A stretch of DNA of 64,000 nucleotides from Encephalitozoon hellem ATCC 50504 (GCF_000277815.2 NC_018468.1:62001-126000); one strand, 5' to 3'. Numbered from the stretch's first letter, positions 51,013 through 63,359 are shown. Numbers and translations are program-made. The notes: generated by a model from the letters alone, not told the origin.

Positions 51013-52863
51013 ATGAACGAGACTATGAAGAGTGCAAAGTTTGACTTTGACACTGGGGATAGCGACAGCCACAACTACACTCACAATGAGTCTGAAAGCT
51101 ATTCTGCAGAGGATGCGAAGTACGACGTCGGGAAGGAGGAAAGCTCAGACCCGTTCGAGAAGCTGAGAAGCAGTGCAGCAGATACCCTTCACCAAAGGAC
51201 TGGATGGATCTTCCTGGTAGGTGTCTTGCTGTCTGTACTGGCGGTCTGCTGCTGGAACCTTCAAGTGGATGTCAAGGACAGAAGCGAATCCATTTCCAGC
51301 ATCCGGGTGAAGGACATTCTACTTGCCTGCTCTTTAGGCGTGTTCACATTTATTGGCCTGAACTTCGTGATCTTCAAGACGAGTTTTCTAGGGATGAAGA
51401 GGTCCAGCAGCCTGAACACGTTCTTCTACTACGCAAACGAGCTTTCGGAGCATTCATCTGCAGGAATCATCTTTATCCTGGGATTTTCTCTGGCGTTGCT
51501 GAAGGGCTTTGACTACTGTGTGTATAACAGGCAGGGGCTGGACCTGTTTCTCAGCGACGTGTTCAGCAGTCTTCTGATAGCGACCCTCATGCTCGGAGTT
51601 GTGAAGGTATTCCACAGGGCCATTTCAATGAACTTCAACTATTCAGTGTACATTAAAAGGATCAGAAGGGTGCTTCTTGAGGATGCATTCATTAATCTTC
51701 TAGGGGTCATAGATAGTAGAAAGAACCGGGGAATTGAAAGATCAAGGCTCAACAGATCTCAGGAGATCATGTACAAGAGCGATGCAATATCGTCCATAAA
51801 CGAGTACATGGAGGATCTCTACGGCTACAATGAGCCCACGAACGAGCTTGATCTGCCTAGAAAAAGGGTTCTTCTCAAGGAGTTCCAAAGGCTTGTGAGA
51901 CGTTCTAGCGGTATCCGTGGGAGTGTTATTCAGATATCCCAAAAGCTTAAGAACAGGGCTGCTAGCAAGGCAAGCAAGATAGTTGGAAAGGACGGGGTTG
52001 GGCCCATGTCTGACCTGTCGCTGTACTTCCACAACCCGGAGGTGTTCAAGTTCTTAATGAAGGAAATAGGTGTTGAGGAGGGCTTCAAGTTCACCAAAGG
52101 TAGCCTTGCGGACTTTATTGAAAGAACATACAGAGAGAGGCACTTTTTGAAGGAGAATCTCGAGCACATGAACTCTGCAATAGACAAGGTTGCACTTGGA
52201 CTCAAGGTCATAATAGCTGGGCTCATTTTGGCGATGCTATACATTAAGGCTGGGGGAGAGGGGATTACAACCATAGGAGTGATATCTGCATTCTTCGGGA
52301 CACAGTTTATATCGAACTCATTTTCTGCCAGCGTGATAGGCAGCATAATTTTCCTATTTTTCATCCATCCATATGACATTGGAGATAGGATTTTTGTGAC
52401 CTTGGATGGAGTGGAGGAAAACCTTGTTGTATCTGAGCTGAATGTGTTTTCAACTGTGTTCTATAGATGGGACGGGGTCTACATAACGATCCTCAACACA
52501 GTGCTGGCGCAGAAGGCGATCAGGAATCTTAGAAGAAGTGGGATCATGGCTGAGTCTCATAGGATCCAGATAAATAGTAGGACCAACCAGAAGAAGCTGA
52601 TTCGCCTGAAGGAGCTTATAGAGGACTTTGTGAAGAGTAATCCGGAAGACTATACAGAGTACATAATGCTGAATCACGAGTACATTGAGGATGCCTCGAA
52701 GCTCCACATGAAGGTCTACATGCAGTACAAGAGCAGCTGGCAGAATTTTGAGCTGTATCTTCGGAGAAAGACAAAGTTTCTGTCCTTCTTGAACAGGGCT
52801 CTCCAAGAACTTGAGATTGAGTATGTTCTTCCGCCAAGACAGATTTCCTTGAGAAATGCCTAG
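51013..52863 (+). CDS. MscS-family mechanosensitive channel-like protein (eukaryotic MscS2 type)
   Basis: The 616-residue protein has an acidic N-terminus, four to five membrane helices between residues 60 and 210, a cytosolic linker, and a C-terminal MscS core. The core has the pore-lining helix and beta domain (FFGTQFISNSFSASVIGSII, HPYDIGDRIFVTLDG, FYRWDGVYITILNTVLAQKA). The layout matches fungal Msy-type ER channels. The TTG-started frame begins at 50989 and contains an ATG at 50995, but AAAACCCTCACAG before the ATG at 51013 favours that start. A related protein is at 61509-63236. Confidence 0.88.
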   Translation: MNETMKSAKFDFDTGDSDSHNYTHNESESYSAEDAKYDVGKEESSDPFEKLRSSAADTLHQRTGWIFLVGVLLSVLAVCCWNLQVDVKDRSESISSIRVKDILLACSLGVFTFIGLNFVIFKTSFLGMKRSSSLNTFFYYANELSEHSSAGIIFILGFSLALLKGFDYCVYNRQGLDLFLSDVFSSLLIATLMLGVVKVFHRAISMNFNYSVYIKRIRRVLLEDAFINLLGVIDSRKNRGIERSRLNRSQEIMYKSDAISSINEYMEDLYGYNEPTNELDLPRKRVLLKEFQRLVRRSSGIRGSVIQISQKLKNRAASKASKIVGKDGVGPMSDLSLYFHNPEVFKFLMKEIGVEEGFKFTKGSLADFIERTYRERHFLKENLEHMNSAIDKVALGLKVIIAGLILAMLYIKAGGEGITTIGVISAFFGTQFISNSFSASVIGSIIFLFFIHPYDIGDRIFVTLDGVEENLVVSELNVFSTVFYRWDGVYITILNTVLAQKAIRNLRRSGIMAESHRIQINSRTNQKKLIRLKELIEDFVKSNPEDYTEYIMLNHEYIEDASKLHMKVYMQYKSSWQNFELYLRRKTKFLSFLNRALQELEIEYVLPPRQISLRNA

Positions 52864-52939
52864 GTGGCCCCTTATGTTTTCTCACGCTGAGTAAATAGAC
52901 TCGTTTAGATAAGGATGTGTAAGCCGGGTGCCCTAAGAA

Positions 52940-54097
52940 ATGAGAAGCCAGATTTGGTTTGAGAAGTATAGGCCTCGGAAATATACAGACCTGGTGTTCA
53001 AGGAGGATGTTCACCATGATGTTCTCAGGTGGCTAAGAGACTATCCTGCCCACGGAAGGATCCTTCTACTCAAAGGACCCCCGGGAACAGGGAAGACATC
53101 GCTGGTGCATGTTCTTTCATCTGTATTTGGACTAAATCTTGTTGAGTTTAATGCTTCCGACGACCCCAAGTACATAGAAAAGATATCGGGTGCCTACGGA
53201 ACCATTGATGGAAAGAAAAACCTCATTTTTATTGACGAGATAGATAGCATCCCATTGGCAGACCTGGAAAGGCTGGTGTCTTCCATAAAACTGGTCTATC
53301 CCGTTGTGATGACATCCAACGAAATACATTTGGAGGATGTCTATACTGTGGAGATCAAGAGGCCTGGGATCAGTGAGATCAGAAAGGGCATAGAAAGGAT
53401 CTGTAAGGAGGAGGGAGTGTATGTCGGGAACTCCGCCCTGTTGCAGATGGCAGAGGATTCCGGTGGGGATTTTAGGGCAATAATAAACCATCTTCAAGTA
53501 CACAAGGAGAGATTGCAAAACTCAAAGGATTTAGGAATTGGAAAGTCTGCCTCTCTAGTCCAGCATAGAGCGGTGGAGCTCGTCCTGACCAAGCGCATGG
53601 GGTGGAAGACATACGAGGATGTGTATTCTGCCAATGTACTATCTCTATGCCACAGTTCATTTCCACACAATACCGGCCTAATGAGACTGGTTGCAGACAT
53701 AAGCGAGGCCACATCTCTTGCAGACATCCTTCCTGAGGAGTTCAGGTATATATCCCTGTCAAGATACAATATGTGCAATAGCAAAAAGGCCAGTATACAG
53801 AGCATGGTGCATTATGAAGAGACCATGCATGACCCTGTGAGGGAAAGAGTCCTTCCCTACTTTAAGAAGTATGATCTAAATAGAGCAGACAGAAGGAGTT
53901 TAAACCACTTGAGGGAAATAGTGAGGATGTACAATATTATGGATGTAAGGCTAAGAGAGGAGGATACAGCAGAAAGTAACATGGGAGACGGTTTCAAGAG
54001 ATTCAAGTTCAAATACAAGCCTGGGTCTTCATCAGCATTTAGGAGGGATGTGACGATGGATGATGTCATGGATTGGTTCTTTAGCACTAGGCATTAG
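52940..54097 (+). CDS. CTF18: Alternative clamp loader CTF18
   Basis: The 385-residue AAA protein begins WFEKYRPRKYTDL and carries Walker [26 protein letters not shown]-like LVEFNASDDPKY, Walker B FIDEIDSIPLADL and the GGDFRAIINHLQ sensor region. The spacing fits CTF18, the large subunit of the clamp loader for sister-chromatid cohesion, rather than RFC1 or RFC2-5. It is much shorter than yeast CTF18. The start follows GCCCTAAGAA. The stop overlaps the stop of SUZ12 by four bases on the opposite strand. Confidence 0.82.
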   Translation: MRSQIWFEKYRPRKYTDLVFKEDVHHDVLRWLRDYPAHGRILLLKGPPGTGKTSLVHVLSSVFGLNLVEFNASDDPKYIEKISGAYGTIDGKKNLIFIDEIDSIPLADLERLVSSIKLVYPVVMTSNEIHLEDVYTVEIKRPGISEIRKGIERICKEEGVYVGNSALLQMAEDSGGDFRAIINHLQVHKERLQNSKDLGIGKSASLVQHRAVELVLTKRMGWKTYEDVYSANVLSLCHSSFPHNTGLMRLVADISEATSLADILPEEFRYISLSRYNMCNSKKASIQSMVHYEETMHDPVRERVLPYFKKYDLNRADRRSLNHLREIVRMYNIMDVRLREEDTAESNMGDGFKRFKFKYKPGSSSAFRRDVTMDDVMDWFFSTRH

Positions 54098-55218
54098 TCA
54101 TCCTCAAATAGAGAATAAACAAGTTCCATAAGCTCCTTTGGATCCACAACAGATTTATGGTACAGAACAAGAAGAAAGTTTACTATTGATGGATTTTTCC
54201 TCTCTTGCTTTGCAAACCTAGCTACATCATCCAGGAACATGCCTCCATGGAGCCTAAGGGCATTCCATTTTTCCATCAGGGCAAGAGTATTCTCCGGCAA
54301 TGCCGAGCTTGCTCTTACTCCTTTGTTAGCCAGCCCCAAAAGGCTTTCCATTGACCAAATCCCATTGACAGAGCCTTCATATCTCTGGCTGACATCTTGT
54401 ACCTTTCCTGGTGTCAGTCTTTTCCTCTTATATTTCCTGGAAAAATAGACCAGTGTCCTGCAACTCTGTAAAGAGTCGGAGTCCTTCCTGAGAAGGAGAG
54501 ATCCCTCGCTTTGAATGCATTTGTATCCGGAATGGATGTAACTGATGTGAAACGCTAAAGAACTGATATCCTTAAACTGCTTGATGCAAAAAATACAGCG
54601 AAATCCATATACTGTATACCTTTCTCCTTCTATTTCAAGGCCTAGCTCAGGCCTAGCCTGTCTTTCCAAGCCACCTTGGCCACTCCAGCAATAGTGAAGA
54701 AGGCCTTGGTGTTTGCTCCTTATGTTTATGGACTTGAGTATCATATCATGGGACGGATCCTTGTCTATTCTGTAGAACCCGTCCTTATGAAATAATTCGA
54801 CTCTATACAAAGGCACCTTTGGATCCCGGAGGGAGTAGCACCCACTAAACTGGGCATAATACATGGTTGTCTTGCCCCTTGCATTCGTAATAAATATGTA
54901 AAGTACTGTCCTTCCATGGCACGAGAAGTTTGTCATCCTGGTTTCCCGTATGTCCTTAACTTCATAGTAATCTTTTGCATCTAAATCAGTTGAAAAGTCT
55001 ATCCTGGGCCCAATACCATCATTCCATTGATATCCTCTTACTAGTAGGGTTGCAGGTTCAGGCTTCCCAGCCCTGGGCACAATGGACAGTATGTATGACA
55101 CAGAGCATTCTTTCTTCACGCCTTCGGAATTCCTCTTCCCTGCATCCATCCTTTCCACCTGCCTTTCAAGAGCAACCGGATATAGTCCAAGACTATTTTC
55201 CACAAGCCAATCAATCAT
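54094..55218 (-). CDS. SUZ12-like PRC2 subunit (C2H2 finger plus VEFS box)
   Basis: The 374-residue protein ends in a VEFS box: LVYFSRKYKRKRL, then MEKWNALRLHGGMFLDDVAR and NPSIVNFLLVLYHKSVVDPK. It is preceded by one C2H2 finger (CIFCIKQFKDISSLAFHISY, then IH). Finger and VEFS box in this order are specific to SUZ12, the scaffold of Polycomb repressive complex 2, which methylates H3K27. The N-terminal part is beta-rich, as in SUZ12. The start follows GAGGACCCATTTT. It is shorter than animal SUZ12 by about half. Whether an EZH2-type enzyme exists lies outside the window. Confidence 0.8.
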   Translation of the reverse strand: MIDWLVENSLGLYPVALERQVERMDAGKRNSEGVKKECSVSYILSIVPRAGKPEPATLLVRGYQWNDGIGPRIDFSTDLDAKDYYEVKDIRETRMTNFSCHGRTVLYIFITNARGKTTMYYAQFSGCYSLRDPKVPLYRVELFHKDGFYRIDKDPSHDMILKSINIRSKHQGLLHYCWSGQGGLERQARPELGLEIEGERYTVYGFRCIFCIKQFKDISSLAFHISYIHSGYKCIQSEGSLLLRKDSDSLQSCRTLVYFSRKYKRKRLTPGKVQDVSQRYEGSVNGIWSMESLLGLANKGVRASSALPENTLALMEKWNALRLHGGMFLDDVARFAKQERKNPSIVNFLLVLYHKSVVDPKELMELVYSLFEDD

Positions 55219-55297
55219 AAAATGGGTCCTCTCATTCTTAGGGAAAAGAAGCTTTATTAAATAAACAGACCTTTACAAGACTCATCCCGGCAATATG

Positions 55298-56428
55298 TCA
55301 ATGGGGTGAGGACTCAGGTGCTATAGAGAAAACACTCTCATTGTCAGAGTAGTTTATAGATGTAGGGTTTTCGATGTTCTTACTGTAGAAGTGACTGTAT
55401 ACATTTTGGGCATTCTCAAGGTTTTTAACAAGCCCCATGTTTTCTGTCTCGAGATCCTTCAGCCTCGTCTCCTTTGACTTCAACTCCTCCTTCATTTTCT
55501 TCATCTTATCCTCCATTCCCTTCATTCTCTTCTTAAGATCTTCAATCTCAGATTTGTACTTTTTGTTGCTTTGCCGGAGATCTTTCGTTGCATCCTCACT
55601 TCCACTTATCGTGCTCTTCATCTGTGCAATCTCCTCACTGTATTTTCTTATTATCTCATTTGCAGTGTTCAACTCCTCCTTGAGTGTTTTGTTCTCATCC
55701 TCTATCTTCTGGGCTCTCTCAACAAGCCCAGAGTTCTTTACATCCTGCAGCTTGAGCTTGTCTAGCTCGTACTGTAGCCTTCCGTTCTCTTTCTCCAGAT
55801 CATAGGTCTTGCTGTTTAACCTCTCCACCTCCTCCCTCTGCGCATCTCCTTTCTCATTTAGTAGCTCGTTCTCCTTGTATAGCTTGTTCATCTTCTTTTG
55901 CGCTGCCATCGCCTCTTCTTCTAAATATCTGATCCTGTCTCTCAGCTCCTTCTCTCCACTTCTGCACTTATCCCGAAGCATTCCGTTCTCCTTAACAAGC
56001 CTCACGTTCTCAGACTCCATCCTCCCTATCATATCTCCCAGGTACATCTTATAGTGTGTTTCGTCTGGCTTCGAAAACTTCAGCTCTAGCCTTACTATGT
56101 TTCTGAACTCGTCCTTCTCGACAAACAGGAACTTGCTTGTTTCTTTTGAAAACAGCCCTCTTAGCTTTCCACTGTGCAGGCTGTGAAACATTTTTACAAG
56201 AATCGACACAAACTTCTCATAGTCAACAATAATGTCTTGCTCCCTCTTCATCACATAGAAGTCGCCCGGAGATATGGTGCTGAAGTAGAATGTAAAGATG
56301 TCCCGAGTATCAATAAGCCTGATCTCAACCTCGTCGTCAGAACGTACAATGTCACACTTCATCTGCCACGGAATCTCCTCGTTCTGGCACGATATGGGAA
56401 TCTTCCCGGTGAAAATCGATTCCCTCAT
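55298..56428 (-). CDS. SAS-6-like protein (XRCC4-superfamily head plus long coiled coil)
   Basis: The 376-residue protein has a beta-rich head at residues 1-125 followed by an almost uninterrupted coiled coil (about 135-345) and a polar tail. The head follows SAS-6 order: an initial short strand (SIFTGKIPISC), IRLIDTRDIFTFYFSTISPG, the EQDIIVDYEKFVSILVKMF helix, KFLFVEKDEFRNIVRLELKF and the YLGDMIGRM helix that starts the coil. Each has a matching segment in animal SAS-6, the cartwheel hub of centrioles. CACAACCCTGAAATG supports this start; in-frame ATGs at 56470 and 56533 are further upstream. XRCC4 or CCDC61 relatives are the alternatives. Confidence 0.7.
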   Translation of the reverse strand: MRESIFTGKIPISCQNEEIPWQMKCDIVRSDDEVEIRLIDTRDIFTFYFSTISPGDFYVMKREQDIIVDYEKFVSILVKMFHSLHSGKLRGLFSKETSKFLFVEKDEFRNIVRLELKFSKPDETHYKMYLGDMIGRMESENVRLVKENGMLRDKCRSGEKELRDRIRYLEEEAMAAQKKMNKLYKENELLNEKGDAQREEVERLNSKTYDLEKENGRLQYELDKLKLQDVKNSGLVERAQKIEDENKTLKEELNTANEIIRKYSEEIAQMKSTISGSEDATKDLRQSNKKYKSEIEDLKKRMKGMEDKMKKMKEELKSKETRLKDLETENMGLVKNLENAQNVYSHFYSKNIENPTSINYSDNESVFSIAPESSPH

Positions 56429-56509
56429 TTCAGGGTTGTGTTTAAGGCGTCCTAGTAATATAGGGCTCATTTGGCCATAACTGCATACCGAGCATGCATT
56501 CTCTACCCC

Positions 56510-58279
56510 ATGCCTGACGTCAAGAAGATACATGCTCTTCAGGACATTGCCTCCACAGTGTCATGCCTCGGAATCAACATGCCACAGATAGTGGCTGTAG
56601 GGTCGCAGAGCAGTGGGAAGAGCAGTGTGCTTGAGCAAATAATAAGAAGAGAGATTCTTCCTCGTGGCACAAACTTGGTAACAAGATGTCCTGTTGTCCT
56701 GCATCTTAGAAGATGCAAAGACAAGCCTGAGTGTGTGGTGTTTGACCATCTTGCAAACCCTGTCTATGACTTCGCGGAGGCAAGGTCTATAATTACACAA
56801 AGGATGGTGGAGATATGTGGAGACAACAAGGGAATTAGCAACAGCCCAATAACTGCATTTGTAAATCTGAAGGACACGTTGGAGATGACTGTGGTTGATC
56901 TTCCAGGACTCATAAAAGTTCCCATAGGCGAGCAGCCCGAGGACATCGAGATCCAAGTAGAAAGCATGGCTCTTAGCTATGCAGCAAGAGAGTCGTCAAT
57001 AATTCTGGCTCTCATAAATGCTAATGCAGACATAGCAACGAATGAGGCATTGAAGATTGCAAGGAAGGTAGATCCCCAGCTAAAAAGAACTTTGGGTGTG
57101 ATTACAAAAATCGATTTAATGGATGGCGGAACCGACTGCTTGAATATTCTTCAGAACACAAACCCAAGGCTAGCCCTTGGATACATAGGTGTAATTAACA
57201 GGGGGCAGCAGGACATTGCTAAAGGGGTCTCCGTGCACGAGGCCGTTCTCAGGGAATCCGTGTACTTCAGGGAAAGCCCCTTTTATAGCAGGTTGTATCC
57301 TAGCATAGGGTCCGACTATCTTGTGAGGAGATTAAATGAAGTATTCTGTAAGATGGCAGTGGAATCTATTCCAGGAATCAAGGCAGCAATAAGAAATCAG
57401 CTGAATGACAAGGCAAAAAGGCTTCATGAGTTGGGGCTTGGAAACACCACGAAAGGTGAGCGGTCTCTTGTATTGGACTATCATCAGGTAGTTCTTGGGA
57501 TATTCAGGAATATCAAACCCAGCAGCGGGGTATTTTCGAAGGATAGCACAAGCTTTTTGGGTACCCTCAGGGAAACATTTGAGAAAGATAGGCCTCTTCC
57601 TAGTTTCGAGGACCTCACACACAGGCTTAAGAAGTCATCGTATATATTTATATCGGAAGATGTTTTCTATGACGTGGTAAGAGAAAACATAAGGAAAATG
57701 GCAGAGACATACCTGGAGAAGGCCAGAGCTGCAGTAAAGCTGCTTACTAAAGAAGTTTGGGGTATATCAAGCACGAGGTTCGAAGCTCTATCAAAAAAAC
57801 TCAACAGTGTGACCTGCGAATGCATAGAAGAGCAGAAGAACAAGCTTCTGGACAGTATACACCTATACTCGTCTATACAGTCGTCGTATATCAACGTAAA
57901 CCACCCGGATTTTGACAAGTCAAGGGCCTTGGCTCTAATTCTACGAAAGATGCCGAGGGCCGATCCTGGCATTCTAGGCGCAATCTTCAACACTAAGGAG
58001 ATGCCCTTTGAAGACAAAGTTCTCGAGGCACAGGTCATAAAGGAGTTGGCAGAGTCCTATCTTGGAATTGTAAACAAAGAAATGAAAAACTATGTCTTCA
58101 AAGCAATTCATTATTACCTATGTGAATACATAGACTCCAAACTTCTCGGCATCCTCACAGAATTGGAAATCGAGGACTCAGCACTGTCCGAATGCCCAGA
58201 GATTGTTCACGAAAGAAACATCCTTTTCAAAGACGTGGAGGCATTGAAGAGCGCGCTTTCTGCCATAGGTAATCTCTGA
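56510..58279 (+). CDS. Dynamin-family GTPase (Vps1/Dnm1-like)
   Basis: The 589-residue protein is a dynamin-type GTPase. It has the P-loop AVGSQSSGKSSVLE, the switch region RGTNLVTRCPVVL, VVDLPGLIKVPIG and GVITKIDLMDGG, then the stalk and a GED at the C-terminus (YFLR-type helix near residues 520-589). No PH or Pro-rich domain is present, so it resembles Vps1 and Dnm1, which cut endosomal, peroxisomal or mitochondrial membranes. The TTG-started frame begins at 56471; the ATG at 56510 is preceded by CTACCCC. It is shorter than yeast Vps1 by about 115 residues. Confidence 0.92.
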   Translation: MPDVKKIHALQDIASTVSCLGINMPQIVAVGSQSSGKSSVLEQIIRREILPRGTNLVTRCPVVLHLRRCKDKPECVVFDHLANPVYDFAEARSIITQRMVEICGDNKGISNSPITAFVNLKDTLEMTVVDLPGLIKVPIGEQPEDIEIQVESMALSYAARESSIILALINANADIATNEALKIARKVDPQLKRTLGVITKIDLMDGGTDCLNILQNTNPRLALGYIGVINRGQQDIAKGVSVHEAVLRESVYFRESPFYSRLYPSIGSDYLVRRLNEVFCKMAVESIPGIKAAIRNQLNDKAKRLHELGLGNTTKGERSLVLDYHQVVLGIFRNIKPSSGVFSKDSTSFLGTLRETFEKDRPLPSFEDLTHRLKKSSYIFISEDVFYDVVRENIRKMAETYLEKARAAVKLLTKEVWGISSTRFEALSKKLNSVTCECIEEQKNKLLDSIHLYSSIQSSYINVNHPDFDKSRALALILRKMPRADPGILGAIFNTKEMPFEDKVLEAQVIKELAESYLGIVNKEMKNYVFKAIHYYLCEYIDSKLLGILTELEIEDSALSECPEIVHERNILFKDVEALKSALSAIGNL

Positions 58280-58318
58280 TTTCCAGGAAACAAGAAGGAT
58301 ACAGCCAAGGGCCCTCCA

Positions 58319-58873
58319 TCAGAGCATGAACACCTTGGATATGATCTTCTCGACCTCTTTCTTAGACTTTTCAAGAGAATGTGTGTTGTCGACTTCATAG
58401 TCGCATTTGCCTCTTATCGAATTAAATGCCTCATAAAGGTCCATTCGTGCTTCTATCTCCCTTTTGAGCCCACTTCCCATTCTCTTCTCCAATCTTTCAC
58501 GGGCAACATCCTTATCGCAGTGAATGTATATGATAACAAAGTTGGGGCAATTTTTCTTACAGTACAGAACACCATCATACTCCAAGTCGAGGAGCACGGT
58601 TTTCCGAGTGTTTTTCAGCTGGGATGCAGATGTTCCATAATAGTTTCCGTTATACCGGACATACTCGAGGAGTTCTTGGCCCCTAACCATCTCCTCAAAC
58701 TCCCTTACAGTCACGAAGTAATAGTCTTTTCCATTCACCTCTCCTTCTCTAGGCGCCCTGGTTGTGTGAGACACAGAAAATTCAAATGGAAACCTGGATA
58801 AAACATGACCTATGATCGTGGACTTCCCAGAACCGCTAGGACCAGTAAATACCAAGTGAACCGTGTCAATCAT
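58319..58873 (-). CDS. Guanylate kinase
   Basis: The 184-residue protein is a standard guanylate kinase converting GMP to GDP with ATP. It has Walker A FTGPSGSGKST at residues 8-18, SVSHTTRAPREGEVNGKDYYF, the NYYGTS GMP-binding loop, VLLDLEYDGV, and the lid RLEKRM. The frame is open to 58999, but the ATG at 58873 directly follows GGTACCC and gives the normal length. The dynamin stop lies 39 bases beyond its stop. Confidence 0.95.
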   Translation of the reverse strand: MIDTVHLVFTGPSGSGKSTIIGHVLSRFPFEFSVSHTTRAPREGEVNGKDYYFVTVREFEEMVRGQELLEYVRYNGNYYGTSASQLKNTRKTVLLDLEYDGVLYCKKNCPNFVIIYIHCDKDVARERLEKRMGSGLKREIEARMDLYEAFNSIRGKCDYEVDNTHSLEKSKKEVEKIISKVFML

Positions 58874-58940
58874 GGGTACGAGAAAAAAGATAAAAAAGAC
58901 AAGACACATCCAGGCAGCATGCAGAAAACAACTAATCCAT

Positions 58941-61307
<2,367 letters not shown>

Positions 61308-61508
61308 TTACCCAGTCTTTTTGTAAACAAACTGATGCATACAGAGTTACAGTTCTCCTTGCATCCATCCACTAGATCGTGTGCCGCAAGGCCCTTATTC
61401 CTTCCGTAAGAGCCAATATAAGCCAGGACTGCTTTTGGAAGCCAGCTGCAAATGCCCCTGGCCGTTTCCTTATACGTCATAATACATGATTGGCTCCACC
61501 CTAAAGGA

Positions 61509-63236
61509 ATGGGATGGTGTTCAAATCTTCTTTCATCCTTGACTCTGATCGCTTTGCTTCTAGCATACGCTTTTGCGGGAAGGATTGCAAAGTGCATACT
61601 ATATCTGCCTCTCAACGGCATCTCCTTCATGATCTACTTCAGAATTAGAAGCTTTATTGGAAGAAGACATCTCAGCGTAGTCACAAATGTGCTTTCGAGA
61701 CTTATAAAGTTTGCTGTTGGGGGGCTTCTAACATATACAACAGCATCACTAACTTCAGCAAAGTGCGCCCACGGACCCTTGGTTTTGGGAGGTATTCTCC
61801 TTTCCATAGATCTTATAAGAGCATACCTCTACGAGTCGTCGAAAAGGAACTTTGAAAACAAAATACTTACGGGAAACTTTATGGACATCCTTAAGCTAGA
61901 GAAATACATCATACACTCTGTGGAGGGCCCGCAGTCGGCAGACTTGGAGAGAAACCTATCTGTTGACGAGTATTTTAATAGGGGGCGCCCAAAGCCAATA
62001 GAAGCCAACGGGCTTTTTGATCTATGGAATGACCAAAATCCTTATGAAGAGCATGCTTCTGACAGCGATTTCATCGAGAGCAATGTGGGATCAAAAAAGA
62101 AGGTAAGAAGACAAAGAATATCGATTGATCCCGAGACATATGGGTTTGCTAGTGAAAAGGGGAGGCCGCCCAGAGATATTCTGAGGATCGAGAAGGTAGT
62201 TCTTACACCTGAGGAGAAGAGGAAAGAAAGGATGTATGCAATGAACCCGTCCGAGATGATGCCTGGGATGGACTGCAAGCCAGAGATTGATTGGAAGGAC
62301 ATCAGCGGCGAAGAGTGGGGGTTTCTGGAAATAGACAAGAAAAGAACCAAGAAGATTCCGGCAAGGCCTGGGCTGATAACGATTGAATCGCTTCGGACGC
62401 AATTTGGAGAGAAAAATGCAAAGGAGGCATACTCGTTGATTGCTTTCAAGAGAGGAGAAGGGATAAACTATGATGTCTTCAAGGAGAACTGGAGACAGAT
62501 TAACGGGGAGAGGGACAATCTGTACAAAACGATTATGGACAACAGGAGACTCTTGAATGTCATATGGTTTATTCTGGTTCTCCTTGAAAGTATCATTGGG
62601 TACCTAATGATATCCATGTACTTCAAAACACAACCACTACTGCTGGAGCTGATCTTTCCAATGGTGATACTTCCCGCACTTCCGATAGTCAAGATGACTG
62701 TGGAGTCGTTTTTGTTTATTATATACACCCATCCGTATGATCCTGGAGACCGGGTTCACATTGACGGAGAGAATATGGTGGTTCGAAGGATCTCGCTGTT
62801 CAGCACTGTTCTCGAGACGTGGGATGGGATGGAGACGATAATCCCAAACCTGGTGATAAGAGAAAAGGCCATTCTGAACATAAGAAGGTCGAAGCAGCAG
62901 CAGTGGAGGCTCTCGCTATTAGTATCGTCAAGAACACCCGAGAGAAAGATCGAGCTACTGAGGGAGGCGATCAAAAGGTTTGTAAGGCACGACAAGTCCT
63001 ACATTACTGCAAGTGTGAGTCTTTCGGAGATAGTCGACTGCAATCATTTGAGATTAACAGTAATTGTAAAGCATTCTATCAACTTCCAAAGTGGGTTCTT
63101 TATGTGGACAGCCCATACAAAGTTTGTCAACATGGTTCTGGCGATTATGTGCAAGCTAGACATTAGGTTTGCACCCCTTGGTAAGGAGATTGTGAATCTG
63201 GGGCCCACCTATGAACATGCTAATTATGAAAAATGA
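61509..63236 (+). CDS. MscS-family mechanosensitive channel-like protein (second copy)
   Basis: The 575-residue protein has several membrane helices in its first 120 residues, a long cytosolic region and an MscS-type core near residues 360-480 (YTHPYDPGDRVHIDG, VLETWDGMETIIPNLVIREK, ILNIRRSKQQQWRLSLLVSS). The core matches the protein at 51013-52863 in order, with the same HPYDxGDR and WDG motifs, so the two are paralogues. The frame is open from an ATG at 61452; CCACCCTAAAGGAATG favours the ATG at 61509. The CDC48 start lies 225 bases upstream on the other strand. Confidence 0.85.
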   Translation: MGWCSNLLSSLTLIALLLAYAFAGRIAKCILYLPLNGISFMIYFRIRSFIGRRHLSVVTNVLSRLIKFAVGGLLTYTTASLTSAKCAHGPLVLGGILLSIDLIRAYLYESSKRNFENKILTGNFMDILKLEKYIIHSVEGPQSADLERNLSVDEYFNRGRPKPIEANGLFDLWNDQNPYEEHASDSDFIESNVGSKKKVRRQRISIDPETYGFASEKGRPPRDILRIEKVVLTPEEKRKERMYAMNPSEMMPGMDCKPEIDWKDISGEEWGFLEIDKKRTKKIPARPGLITIESLRTQFGEKNAKEAYSLIAFKRGEGINYDVFKENWRQINGERDNLYKTIMDNRRLLNVIWFILVLLESIIGYLMISMYFKTQPLLLELIFPMVILPALPIVKMTVESFLFIIYTHPYDPGDRVHIDGENMVVRRISLFSTVLETWDGMETIIPNLVIREKAILNIRRSKQQQWRLSLLVSSRTPERKIELLREAIKRFVRHDKSYITASVSLSEIVDCNHLRLTVIVKHSINFQSGFFMWTAHTKFVNMVLAIMCKLDIRFAPLGKEIVNLGPTYEHANYEK

Positions 63237-63359
63237 CAGGGGAGAGATGTCGAAGTGAAACCAAATCTGGCCATGTTGTGACGGAATGATTCCAATTCGT
63301 CGATTTCAGGTTATCAAGATGTTTTGAAAGAAAATAAAATCCATTGAAACAAACCCTGA

